Origin: Nocardiopsis sp. FR4
GTDB taxonomy: Bacteria; Actinomycetota; Actinomycetes; Streptosporangiales; Streptosporangiaceae
Direction of reading: 5' to 3'
Assembly (NCBI RefSeq): GCF_009830945.1
Contig: NZ_VWVV01000024.1
Location: 1 to 64,000, forward strand
DNA: 64,000 nt
This document shows, piece by piece, positions 36,889-46,003 of this stretch; position 1 is the first letter of the stretch; every line of letters starts with the position of its first letter. A program made the position numbers and the translations under genes. The notes under the pieces were generated by a model that saw nothing but the letters and a program-made list of their open reading frames with translations, had not been told where the DNA came from and did not search any database.

Positions 36889-37863
36889 ATGGAGTACACC
36901 CGCACACGCCGTCTCGCCCCGCCCGTGCTGCTCTCCGCCGGCCTGGTGCTGATGTGGAGCTCCGGTTTCGTCGGCGCCGAACTCGGTACCGCGTACGCGC
37001 CCGCGACGACCCTGCTGGCCTGGCGCTTCCTGGCCGTGACCGGGCTGCTGGGCGCGTGGTGGCTGTGGCGTGAAGGGCCCCTGGGCCGGCGGGACGTGGC
37101 CGCGCACGCGCTGTTGGGCCTGCTCGCGCAGGCCGGCTACCTGTACGGGGTGTACGCCGCCGCGCAGGCGGGGGTGTCGGCCGCGACGAGCGCCCTGGTG
37201 GCCGCGCTGCAACCGCTGGTCGCCACGGCCCTGGCGGTGCCACTGCTCGGCGAGCGGGTGCGGGGCCGCCAGAGCGCGGGCCTGGTGCTGGGCCTGGCGG
37301 GGGTCGGCCTGGTGGTGGGCGCCGACCTGCTGCGCCCGGGGGCCGCGCCCTGGTGGGGATACGCGCTGCCGTTCGGGGCGATGCTGTCCCTGGTGGCCGC
37401 GACCCTGCTGGAACGCCGCCTGCGACCCGGGGGCTCCCTGGCCCAGGCCCTGGCCGTGCAGTGCGCGGTGAGCGCGGTGCTGTTCACCGGCCTGGCCGGA
37501 GCCACCGGCACCCTCTCCCCGCCCGCCGACCCGGGGTTCTGGACGGCGGTGGCCTGGGTGGTGGTGCTGTCGACCCTGGGCGGCTACGGCTTCTACTGGG
37601 CGGTGCTGGCCCGCTCGGGGGTGGCCCGGGTGTCGGCGCTGCTGTACCTGACCCCGCCCACGACGCTGGTGTGGTCGTGGATGGTGTTCGGGGACCCGGT
37701 GGGGCCGGGCGCCCTGGCGGGGATGGCGGTGTGCGCGGCGGCCGTGGCGCTGGTGGGCGGCGGAACGCGGGCCGGAGGATCCTCCGGCCCGCGTTCGGGG
37801 GGAGCTAGCGGTCGCCGTCCGCGGAGGTCCATCCGGAACCGCCCGAGGCCAACGGGTCCCTGA
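36889..37863 (+). CDS. EamA/DMT-family transporter
   Basis: A ten-helix drug/metabolite transporter of 324 residues. Two EamA repeats are visible: residues about 9-135 (VLMWSSGFVGAELG..., VAALQPLVATALAVPLLGERV) and about 150-285 (VVVLSTLGGYGFYWAVLARSGVARVSALLYLTPPTTLVWSWMVFGDPV). The start follows the TetR operator, with ATG at 36889. The final 35 residues are an Arg/Gly-rich tail that overlaps the convergent RidA gene by 59 bases. Substrate unknown; regulated by the divergent TetR. Confidence 0.9.
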   Translation: MEYTRTRRLAPPVLLSAGLVLMWSSGFVGAELGTAYAPATTLLAWRFLAVTGLLGAWWLWREGPLGRRDVAAHALLGLLAQAGYLYGVYAAAQAGVSAATSALVAALQPLVATALAVPLLGERVRGRQSAGLVLGLAGVGLVVGADLLRPGAAPWWGYALPFGAMLSLVAATLLERRLRPGGSLAQALAVQCAVSAVLFTGLAGATGTLSPPADPGFWTAVAWVVVLSTLGGYGFYWAVLARSGVARVSALLYLTPPTTLVWSWMVFGDPVGPGALAGMAVCAAAVALVGGGTRAGGSSGPRSGGASGRRPRRSIRNRPRPTGP

Positions 37864-38341
37864 CCATGGCGCCCTCGGCACCCTCCGCCGGTTTCCGGAC
37901 CGTCTCCACGCGCAGGGGCCCGCTCCCGGCCTCCTCGGGGACCACGGCGGTGCACACCACCTCCACCAGGGCGTCGGGGTCCAGCAGGTCGGTCACCCCC
38001 AGCACGGTCATCGGCGGGTAGAAGCGGCCCATGTAGCGGCGGTAGACCGAGCCGACGGCCTCGCCGGCCGCCCGGTAGGAGGCCATGGCGGTCGTGAAGA
38101 CGCGCATGTCCACCACGTGGACGGGCTCGGCGCCCGCCGCGCGCAGTGCCTCCACCATGTTGGCGAGTGCCCGGTCGAACTGCTCGGCCACGCTCTCGCC
38201 CACCATCGTGCCGTCGGGTCGGCGCGCGCACTGGCCTCCCACGTGCACCACCCGTCCTGGTCTGACCACGATCGCGTGCGCGTAGCCGACCGGCTCGGAC
38301 AGGGTCAGCGGGTTGACGATCTCGTGCGGTGTGTGGCCCAT
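37805..38341 (-). CDS. RidA/YjgF family protein
   Basis: A RidA-like protein of 178 residues, longer than the usual 130 because of a 45-residue C-terminal extension. The core (NPLTLSEPVGYAHAIVVRPGRVVHVGGQCARRPDG, then VEVVCTAVVPEE) fits the reactive enamine/imine deaminase superfamily. The Arg that RidA uses in its active site at the end of the core is not obvious, so it may be a RidA paralog with a different role. ATG start with GGAGGGAACGCC upstream. Its 3' end overlaps the EamA gene by 59 bases. Confidence 0.85.
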   Translation of the reverse strand: MGHTPHEIVNPLTLSEPVGYAHAIVVRPGRVVHVGGQCARRPDGTMVGESVAEQFDRALANMVEALRAAGAEPVHVVDMRVFTTAMASYRAAGEAVGSVYRRYMGRFYPPMTVLGVTDLLDPDALVEVVCTAVVPEEAGSGPLRVETVRKPAEGAEGAMVRDPLASGGSGWTSADGDR

Positions 38342-38427
38342 CGGCGTTCCCTCCTGGAACCGCGCCCACCACCGCCGGGGACCCGGGGGCCCGTGAGGTC
38401 CGCCGCGTGTGCGGCTACGATGGGCGC

Positions 38428-38589
38428 ATGTCGATCACTGTGGTGCTGTCCGCCCTCGCCCTCGTCGCCGTACTCGCGCTGGTCGCCGCCATCTTCATCG
38501 GCGGCGCCGTGTACGTGGGACGCGTCCGCCGCCGGGGCACCGCGGCCGTTCTCGACGGTGCCCGCAAGCACCGGGAGCTGCGCGACTAG
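38428..38589 (+). CDS. Small single-pass membrane protein
   Basis: A 53-residue product, one transmembrane helix at about residues 3-30 (VVLSALALVAVLALVAAIFIGGAVYVG) then a short basic cytoplasmic tail (RVRRRG...ARKHRELRD). The ATG at 38428 is the natural start because the hydrophobic segment begins there, though no ribosome-binding site is evident. The frame also extends upstream. No family identified; codon bias is consistent with coding. Confidence 0.5.
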   Translation: MSITVVLSALALVAVLALVAAIFIGGAVYVGRVRRRGTAAVLDGARKHRELRD

Positions 38590-38718
38590 GCGGTGTCCTC
38601 CGCCCGGACGCGCCGGGGGTGAGAGCCGGGGCGCCCGTGCTCGCTCCGGACCTCGGCCTCGCCCCGGTCCGTGAGCGGCGCCGCGCGCCCCCGGCCCCCT
38701 ACCCGGGCGGCGCGGTCC

Positions 38719-39564
38719 CTAGACGCCGTCGAACTCGTCGGGGTCGGGGCCGATCCGGCTGTCGGCGTTGAGCGCGCAGATACGGTCCATCTCCGCGCGG
38801 GAGAGCTCGAAGTCGAAGATGTCGAAGTTGGACCGGATCCGCTCCGGGGTCACCGACTTGGGGATCACCGCGTTGCCCAGCTGCACGTGCCAGCGCAGGA
38901 TCACCTGGGCGGGCGTGCGTTCGCGTTCCTGGGCGATCGCGACGACGGCGGGGTGGTCCAGGAGCTTGCCGCGGCCCAGCGGGCTCCACGCCTGGGTGAC
39001 GATGTTGTGCTTGGCGTCGAAGGAGCGCATGGCCTCCTGGGTGAGCAGCGGGTGCAGCTCGATCTGGTTGACCATGGGGGTGATGCCGCCCTCCTCCATG
39101 ACCCGCTCCAGGTGGTGCCGCTGGAAGTTGGACACCCCGATGGCGCGGACCCGACCCTCGGCGTAGAGGCGTTCCAGCGCCTTCCACGTGGGCACGTACT
39201 GGTCGCGTCCGGGCAGCGGCCAGTGGATGAGGTAGAGGTCCAGCACCTCCAGGCCCAGGCGCCGCAGGCTGGCGTCGAAGGCCCGCAGGGTGGCGTCGTA
39301 GCCGTGGTCGGGGTTGGCCAGCTTGGTGGTCACGAAGACCTCGCCGCGGTCCAGGCCCGAGCGGCGCAGCGCCTCGCCCACACCCTCCTCGTTGCCGTAG
39401 GCGGCCGCGGTGTCGATACTGCGGTAACCCGTCTCGAGCGCGGTGGACACGGCCGCCACCACCTCGTCCGGGGGAATCTGCCACACCCCGAAGCCCAGCT
39501 GCGGAATGCGCAGTCCGTTGCCCAAGGTGAGCTCCGGAACGATCATCTGCTGCATCTGTCTCAT
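38719..39564 (-). CDS. Aldo-keto reductase (2,5-diketo-D-gluconate reductase group)
   Basis: An NADPH-dependent oxidoreductase of 281 residues on the TIM-barrel AKR fold. Catalytic residues are in place: D50-like Asp in SIDTAAAYGNEEG, Lys in VTTKLAN, His in YLIHWPLPG. GVSNFQRHHLERV, NQIELHPLL and IPKSVTPERIRSNF provide cofactor contacts. It most resembles the 2,5-diketogluconate reductase / AKR5 group that reduces small aldehydes and ketones. Start at 39564, with an in-frame ATG 6 codons later as an alternative. Convergent with the small membrane protein. Confidence 0.93.
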   Translation of the reverse strand: MRQMQQMIVPELTLGNGLRIPQLGFGVWQIPPDEVVAAVSTALETGYRSIDTAAAYGNEEGVGEALRRSGLDRGEVFVTTKLANPDHGYDATLRAFDASLRRLGLEVLDLYLIHWPLPGRDQYVPTWKALERLYAEGRVRAIGVSNFQRHHLERVMEEGGITPMVNQIELHPLLTQEAMRSFDAKHNIVTQAWSPLGRGKLLDHPAVVAIAQERERTPAQVILRWHVQLGNAVIPKSVTPERIRSNFDIFDFELSRAEMDRICALNADSRIGPDPDEFDGV

Positions 39565-39794
39565 CCCCCGTCAGCGCTGAACGGTCCTGCTCTGTCACTC
39601 TCACCGCGCGGCCTACCCGTACCGCAGTCGCATACTGTCACGTCACTCCGGCTCCGGGCCCGGATGCACCACGGCTGTGCTGGCTTTTTACCCGGCCGCC
39701 CACGCGGCGGTTCCTCCCCTCCCCTACCCCGGGCGGCCCGCTTCGAGCACCCTCCGGCGGTAGGCTGCCCGGGCCGGGGCGGGAGGTGGCCTTG

Positions 39795-41036
39795 ATGGGA
39801 CACGAACAGCGCGCGCGGGTCGGCGCCGAACTGATCCGGGACCGCGACGCGGTGGTGGAGCGCATCGTGGCCGAGGTGCACGCCGAGGTCCCCGCCTACC
39901 GGGCCCTGCACGACTCGCAGCTGGCGGAGGTGCGGGCGATCACCGGGTGGCTGGTGGGCCGCTCGCTGGAGCTGTGGGCGGCCGGGGCCACGCGGCTGCC
40001 GCCCGAGGACGTGGAGCGGCTGCGCGGCATCGGGCGCTCCCGGGCGGCCGACGGGCGCTCGATCGGGGCCGTGGTGCGGGCGCACCGGGTGGGGTCGGCG
40101 GCGGCGGTGCGGCTGGTGGCGGAGCGCGCGGCGGACCGGCTCGAGGCCACCGACGTGTTCGCCCTGAGCGAACTGTGGCTGGCCTCGATCGACCAGATCT
40201 CCGAGAGCCTGTCGGCAGGCCACGCCGAGGCCGCCCGCCGGTTGGACGCCGACCTGGAACGGGCCCGCCGGGCCTTCCTGGACGACCTGCTCATCGGGCG
40301 GCAGGCCTCGCGCGGCGCGATCCGCGACCGGGCCCGGACCCTGGGTGTGACCCCGCCCGACCCCGCGGTGCTGGTCGTGGCCGAGGCCGGCTACGGGCCC
40401 TCCGGGGGGCCGCCCCGGGCCGCCGCGGCCGCGGCCGCGGTCGGGATGGAACTGCTGGAGCTGGCCGGGGGCGCGGCGGCCGACCCGCTGCTGACCACCC
40501 GCTCGGGCCGGGCGGTGCTGCTGCTGGACCCCGGCGGCGCCGACCGGGTGACCGCCGCGATCGGCGAGCGCGCCTGGCGGGGGTGTGTGCTGGCGCCGCG
40601 GGCGCTGGACGACATGTCGGTCGCCTACCGGCTGGCCGACGACGCGCTGGAGACCGCGCCGCCGCACGCGTACGGCGACCGCGGCCTGCTCGGTGAGGCC
40701 GACGCGTGCGTGCTGGCCCTGCTCAACGGCGGCCCGGTCACCCCGGGACAGGTCCGCCGGACCGTGCTGGGGCCGCTCCTGGCGGAGGACAACACCCACC
40801 TGCTCGGGACGCTGCGGGCCTACTGCCACCGGGGAGCGGCGACCGCGGCCGCCGACGCACTGCACGTCCACGCGCAGACGCTGCGCTACCGGCTGCGGCG
40901 CGTGCGCGAGCTGACCGGGCACGACCCGCACCGGCCCTGGCCGGGGTTCGTCCTGCAGACCGCCTGCGCCATCGCCCCTGAGCGGGCGCACCACCCCTGT
41001 CCCGGTCCCCCTCTGCCAAAAGCACACGGCACTTAA
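39795..41036 (+). CDS. PucR/CdaR-type helix-turn-helix regulator
   Basis: A 413-residue regulator. The N-terminal two thirds is a helical sensor domain typical of actinobacterial PucR-like proteins (GRSRAADGRSIGAVVRAHRVGS), and the last 60 residues are the PucR C-terminal HTH (LLGTLRAYCHRGAATAAADALHVHAQTLRYRLRRVRELTG). ATG 39795 is preferred over GTG 39786, since GGGAGG sits 9 bases upstream. It lies directly upstream of dps, separated by a stress-type promoter, so it is probably an independent unit. Targets unknown. Confidence 0.85.
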   Translation: MGHEQRARVGAELIRDRDAVVERIVAEVHAEVPAYRALHDSQLAEVRAITGWLVGRSLELWAAGATRLPPEDVERLRGIGRSRAADGRSIGAVVRAHRVGSAAAVRLVAERAADRLEATDVFALSELWLASIDQISESLSAGHAEAARRLDADLERARRAFLDDLLIGRQASRGAIRDRARTLGVTPPDPAVLVVAEAGYGPSGGPPRAAAAAAAVGMELLELAGGAAADPLLTTRSGRAVLLLDPGGADRVTAAIGERAWRGCVLAPRALDDMSVAYRLADDALETAPPHAYGDRGLLGEADACVLALLNGGPVTPGQVRRTVLGPLLAEDNTHLLGTLRAYCHRGAATAAADALHVHAQTLRYRLRRVRELTGHDPHRPWPGFVLQTACAIAPERAHHPCPGPPLPKAHGT

Positions 41037-41052
41037 CCCGGTTTGGCGCGAG

Positions 41053-41078
41053 GTTAGGGACGGTCCGGCGTTGGGTAG
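41053..41078 (+). promoter_or_regulatory. Stress sigma-type promoter of dps
   Basis: GTTA (41053-41056), a 16-bp spacer and GGGTAG (41073-41078) match the actinobacterial SigB/SigF-type consensus GTTT-N14-17-GGGTA closely. The coding start of dps is 78 bases further. Confidence 0.65.
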
Positions 41079-41155
41079 CCGAGACTGGCGGACGGGGACG
41101 CGCCGTGGCGCGCCCCGACGCGACAGGAGTCACACCGACTGGAGGGGGACCAGAC

Positions 41156-41752
41156 GTGACGACCGCAGACCGCAGAACGGATACCGCGCCCAAGCCCAGG
41201 AGCAGCCAGCCGTGGCTGCACCAGCGCGGCGAGGAGATCCAGGAGTTCGGGACGGTCCGCCAGTTCCCGGTCGGGCTGTCCTACGACACACGGATGTTCT
41301 CGTGTCAGCGGCTCAACCAGGTCCTGTGCGACACGCGCATCCTGCACGACATGTACAAGAAGCACCACTGGCTGATGCGCGGGCAGACCTTCTACCAGCT
41401 GCACCTGCTGATGGACAAGCACGCCGGGGAGCAGACCGCGCTGATCGACGCCATCGCCGAGCGCGTGCAGACGCTGGGCGGTGTGGCGGTCGGCGACCCG
41501 CGGCACGTCGCGGAGATCACCAACATCCCGCGCCCGCCCGACGGCGCCGAGGAGGTGCCCGCGATGCTCTCCCGCCTGCTGGAGGCGCACGAGACCATCC
41601 TGCAGGACGCCCACGACGCCGCGGCCCGCACGCAGGAGCTGGGCGACGACGGCACGAACGACCTGCTGGTCTCGGAGGTGATCCGCACCAACGAGCTCCA
41701 GGCCTGGTTCGTCGCAGAGCACCTGGTGGACACCCCGCTGGTGCGCTCCTAG
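41156..41752 (+). CDS. dps: Dps-family ferritin-like DNA protection protein
   Basis: A 198-residue Dps protein that oxidises and stores iron with peroxide and may bind DNA. Ferroxidase ligands lie in the conserved helices: HDMYKKHHWLMRGQTFYQLHLLMDKHAGEQTALIDAIAERVQTLGG includes the H, D and E residues. The N-terminus (about 35 residues) is a basic Pro/Arg-containing extension that could contact DNA. GTG 41156 is used since GAGGGGG lies 7 bases upstream; an ATG frame further left lacks such a site. Preceded by a stress sigma-type promoter and followed by a strong terminator. Confidence 0.93.
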   Translation: MTTADRRTDTAPKPRSSQPWLHQRGEEIQEFGTVRQFPVGLSYDTRMFSCQRLNQVLCDTRILHDMYKKHHWLMRGQTFYQLHLLMDKHAGEQTALIDAIAERVQTLGGVAVGDPRHVAEITNIPRPPDGAEEVPAMLSRLLEAHETILQDAHDAAARTQELGDDGTNDLLVSEVIRTNELQAWFVAEHLVDTPLVRS

Positions 41753-41768
41753 GACGTGCCCCCAGGGC

Positions 41769-41795
41769 AGGGCCCGGCGCCGCGCGCCGGGCCCT
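41769..41795 (+). terminator. dps terminator
   Basis: A 12-bp stem (41769-41780 with 41784-41795) and three-base loop CGC, 17 bases after the dps stop. Confidence 0.8.
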
Positions 41796-42066
41796 CGCCG
41801 TGTGCGGGCCGCCCGGGGAGGCGAGCGAGGGCAAACAGGGCTTCCCCCGGAGCTGGCCGTCACGGTCGTGGACGCGGAGAACGGGTGCGCCCGCTGGCCG
41901 GCGAGGGGACGGCCGGTCCCTCCTGCGGGGGTCCGGCCCGTGGGCGAGGAGGGGACCGCCCGCTTCACCGCCATCGTGCCGGGCCACGGGGTCCTCGGGG
42001 CCCGATGCGCACCGTCCCGCCTCTTTCCGAGGCTGGGCGGCGGCACGTTCGGGCGAGCATGGACTA

Positions 42067-42251
42067 CAAGCGCTTGCCGCGCAATGGCGGCCACGAGAGC
42101 TCCGAAAAAGCCGTCATATCACTTTAAAGCACCAGATAAATGGCAAAAGAGAGCACCAAGGCACCCAGAGGGGTTGACGGCGCCTTCCCGCATCAGGGAA
42201 AGTCGTGCAAACGCTTGCAGTCCTGACCGCAGTAACGGGTAAGCGCTTGCC
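42067..42251 (+). promoter_or_regulatory. Three LacI-type operators before the pectin esterase genes
   Basis: CAAGCGCTTG (42067-42076), TGCAAACGCTTGCA (42206-42219) and GGTAAGCGCTTGCC (42238-42251) are LacI-family palindromes with the central CG step. The last two flank the likely transcription start after TTGACG (42174). The region from 41796 to 42270 is otherwise non-coding, with an AT-rich stretch near 42100-42160. No LacI regulator gene is in the window. Confidence 0.7.
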
Positions 42252-42270
42252 ACACGAGAGGGACTCCCCC

Positions 42271-43104
42271 ATGATCCGTCGCCGTTTCCTCACCGCCTCC
42301 GCGGCCGCCCTCGGCCTCCCCCTGATCGCCTCCCCCGCCTGGGCCGGACCCTCCTCCGGACCGCGGGCACCGCGCGTCTTCGTGGCCGGAGACTCCACCG
42401 CCTCCACCTACGCCGCCCGGGAGGCGCCGCGCGCCGGTTGGGGGCAGGCCCTCGGCCTCTTCCTCGGCCACGGCGCGGACGTGGACAACCGGGCGCTGTC
42501 CGGGGCCAGCTCCAAGAGCTTCGCCGACCTGGGCCTGCTGGACGCCCTGCTCGCCGACCTGCGTCCGGGCGACCGGCTGCTCGTCTCCTTCGGGCACAAC
42601 GACGCCAAGTCCCAGGACCCCGCCCGCCACACCGAGCCCTGGAGCACCTACCAGGAACAGCTGACCGTCTATCTCGACGGCGCCCGGGAACGGGGTGCCC
42701 GACCTGTCCTGGTCACCTCCGTGGAACGGCGCCGCTTCACCGCCGAGGGCGCGCCCCGCGAGTCCCACGGCGACTACCCGGCGGCCATGCGGGCCCTGGG
42801 CGCGCGCGAGGGCGTACCCGTCGTGGACCTGACCGCGCTGAGCCTGGAGCTGTGGGGCGCGCTGGGCCCGGAGGGCACCAAGGAGCACTTCCTGTGGCTG
42901 GCCCCGGGCGAACACCCCAACCACCCGGGCGGTGTCGAGGACAACACCCACTTCCAGGCCCGCGGCGCGGTCGAGGTGGCCCGGATGGTGGCCCGCGAGC
43001 TCAAGCGCCTGGGCGTCCTGGCGCCCCGCCACCTGCGCCGCCTCGGCGACACCTTCCCCGACCCCGGGAACGCGCTGCCCTGGCCCCAGGAACGCCCGGT
43101 CTGA
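42271..43104 (+). CDS. Secreted rhamnogalacturonan acetylesterase-like SGNH hydrolase
   Basis: A GDSL/SGNH esterase of 277 residues. The N-terminal signal peptide has RRR, hydrophobic core and AWA cleavage, consistent with Tat or Sec export. Mature motifs: FVAGDSTAS (catalytic Ser), GHNDAK, and D-x-x-H in VEDNTHFQARGAVEVA. The overall pattern fits rhamnogalacturonan acetylesterase (CE12), which removes acetyl groups from pectin. ATG 42271 follows GAGAGGGA. It is upstream of pectin methylesterase in an apparent two-gene operon under LacI-type control. Confidence 0.85.
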   Translation: MIRRRFLTASAAALGLPLIASPAWAGPSSGPRAPRVFVAGDSTASTYAAREAPRAGWGQALGLFLGHGADVDNRALSGASSKSFADLGLLDALLADLRPGDRLLVSFGHNDAKSQDPARHTEPWSTYQEQLTVYLDGARERGARPVLVTSVERRRFTAEGAPRESHGDYPAAMRALGAREGVPVVDLTALSLELWGALGPEGTKEHFLWLAPGEHPNHPGGVEDNTHFQARGAVEVARMVARELKRLGVLAPRHLRRLGDTFPDPGNALPWPQERPV

Positions 43105-43159
43105 GCCCCCCGCGCCCGGCCTCGCCCCCCACCGCCTCCGATCCCGAGGAGAGACCCCC

Positions 43160-44284
43160 GTGAGAAAACACCCCGCTCCGCCCAGAACGCGTCTGGCCCT
43201 GGCGTCCGTCCTGGTGGGAGCGCTCACCGCCGCCCTGGCCACCACCTCCGGCACCGCCTCGGCCGACCCCCGCCGGGGCCCGGTGATCACCGTGGCCGCC
43301 GACGGCTCGGGCGACCACACCGGCCTGCAGGCCGCGGTCGACGCCGTGCCCGCGCGCAGCCCCGAGCGCGTCACCATCCGGATCGAGGCGGGCGTCTACC
43401 GCGAGCCGGTGGTCATCCCCTCCGACAAGCCCAACATCACCCTGCTCGGCGCGACCGGGGACCCGCGCGACGTGGTCGTCACCTACGACCGCGCCGCGGG
43501 CACCCCCAAGCCGGGGGGCGGCACCTACGGCACCTCCGGCAGCGCCAGCGTGGTCATCTCCGGCGACGACGTGCACGTCCGCGACCTGACCTTCGAGAAC
43601 TCCTTCGAGCGCGCCGAGCACCCCGAGATCACCTCCACCCAGGCGGTGGCGGTGCGCACCAGCGGCGACCGGCTGGTCTTCGAGAACGTGCGCTTCCTGG
43701 GCCACCAGGACACCCTGTACGCCAACTCGCCGAACGCCGACACCCCGTCCCGGCAGTACTATCGCGACTGCTACGTCGAGGGTGACGTGGACTTCGTCTT
43801 CGGCCGGGCCACCGCGGTCTTCGACGGCTGCGAGATCCGCTCCCTGGACCGGGGCAGCGACACCGACAACGGTTACGTGACCGCGCCGAGCACCCCGCCC
43901 CACCAGGAGTTCGGGTTCCTGTTCACGGACAGCTGCTTCACCAGCGACGCGCCGCGGGGCACCGTCTACCTCGGTCGGCCCTGGGTGCCCAGCTCGCACC
44001 CGGACGCCAACCCCCAGGTGCTGATCCGCGACTCCTGGCTGGGCTCCCACCTGCGCCGCGCCCCGGGCTGGGTGCCGATGTCCTCGGGCACCGACTGGCG
44101 CGGGTTCCGGCTGGAGGAGTACCGCAACTCCGGCCCCGGCGCGCTGGTCGCCGACGGCCGCCCGCAGATGGGCGGGGAGGAGGCCGCCCGGCACACCGCG
44201 CGGACCTACCTGGCCGGCGCGGACGGCTGGGACCCGGTGCGCGACACGCGGGGCCGCACGGCGTGCACCGCCCGCGGCCGCTGA
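43160..44284 (+). CDS. Secreted pectin methylesterase
   Basis: A CE8 pectinesterase of 374 residues that removes methyl esters from homogalacturonan. The signal peptide (to about residue 36, ending ASA) is followed by a right-handed beta-helix with QAVAVRTSGDRLVFENVRFLGHQDTLYA, then the catalytic aspartates in YYRDCYVEGDVDFVFGRAT, and Arg in YLGRPW. GTG 43160 is supported by GAGGAGAG. The gene is 55 bases after the acetylesterase. No pectate lyase or galacturonan hydrolase is nearby, so chain cleavage would come from elsewhere. Confidence 0.93.
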   Translation: MRKHPAPPRTRLALASVLVGALTAALATTSGTASADPRRGPVITVAADGSGDHTGLQAAVDAVPARSPERVTIRIEAGVYREPVVIPSDKPNITLLGATGDPRDVVVTYDRAAGTPKPGGGTYGTSGSASVVISGDDVHVRDLTFENSFERAEHPEITSTQAVAVRTSGDRLVFENVRFLGHQDTLYANSPNADTPSRQYYRDCYVEGDVDFVFGRATAVFDGCEIRSLDRGSDTDNGYVTAPSTPPHQEFGFLFTDSCFTSDAPRGTVYLGRPWVPSSHPDANPQVLIRDSWLGSHLRRAPGWVPMSSGTDWRGFRLEEYRNSGPGALVADGRPQMGGEEAARHTARTYLAGADGWDPVRDTRGRTACTARGR

Positions 44285-44306
44285 CCGGGCCGAGCCGCCG
44301 AAGGAC

Positions 44307-44342
44307 GGGGCCGCCACCGCACGCGCGTGCGGTGGCGGCCCC
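44307..44342. terminator. Bidirectional terminator between pectinesterase and ABC genes
   Basis: A perfect 16-bp stem (44307-44322 with 44327-44342) with loop GCGC, between convergent genes. Confidence 0.85.
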
Positions 44343-44356
44343 GGTGTCCGCCCCGC

Positions 44357-45224
44357 TCAGGAGGCGGTGACCCCCCAGCGGCGGCGCAGGGAGCGGTCAG
44401 CCCAGTTGAAGAACACGTCGATGAGTATGCCGACGCACAGCACGATGATGATGTAGCTGAGCAGCCGTTCGGCGTCGTTGAGCTGGCGCGCCTGGCTCAG
44501 CGCCCACCCGATGGAGTTCTGCTGGTTGATGACGACCAGGAGCTCACCGGCCATCAGCGAGCGCCAGGCGAAGGCCCAGCCCTGCTTGAGCCCGGACACG
44601 AACATCGGCAGCGCGGCGGGGATGACCAGCAGCGAGTAGTGCTGCACGCCGCGCAGGCCCATGACCTTCCCGGCCCGCAGCAGCGAGGGCGAGACGTAGT
44701 CGATGCCCGAGGTCAGCCCGCCCGCGATGGAGGGCGCGGCGCCCAGGACGATCACGAACATGATCGCCGACTCGGTGATGCCGTACAGCAGCATCGCGAA
44801 GGGGAACCACACGATCGAGGGCATGGTCTGCAGCCCGGTGATGAGCGAGCCGATCGCCACCCGCAGCGGGGCGAAGCGCGAGACCGCCAGGCCCACCACC
44901 ACGCCCACGGCCAGGGCCAGTGCGAAACCGGTCACGGCCCTTCGCATGGTGACGCCCACGGCCTGCCAGAACTCGGCGGAGGCGAGCTCGTCCGCCAGGA
45001 CGGGCAGCACCCGGTCGGGGCCGGGGAGGACGTACTCGGGCCGCCAGCCCGACCACACCACCGCCTGCCAGGCCGCCAGGACCAGCACCGCCGCGACCAG
45101 CTTGGGCCAGGTGGCGGCCCAGATCCGGCGGAGGCGCTCGGCGGCCGGGGGCCCGTCGGCGCCGGGCCGGAGTTCGAGCGCGTCGAGCCCCTGGACGCGG
45201 CGCTCGTCGTCGCGCACGTCGGCC

Positions 45225-45232
<8 letters not shown>
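44357..45232 (-). CDS. ABC transporter permease, sulfonate/nitrate type
   Basis: A 291-residue inner-membrane permease with six helices and the EAA-like loop (PSLLRAGKVMGLRGVQHYSLLVIPAALPMFVSGLKQGWAFAWRSLMAGELL), typical of SsuC/TauC. ATG 45232 overlaps the ATPase stop by 8 bases, which suggests translational coupling. Together with the ATPase and binding protein it forms a three-gene importer, probably for aliphatic sulfonates, taurine or a related anion. The open frame extends further upstream but that part overlaps the ATPase. Confidence 0.9.
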
Positions 45233-45995
<763 letters not shown>

Positions 45996-46003
45996 ATGGG
46001 CCC

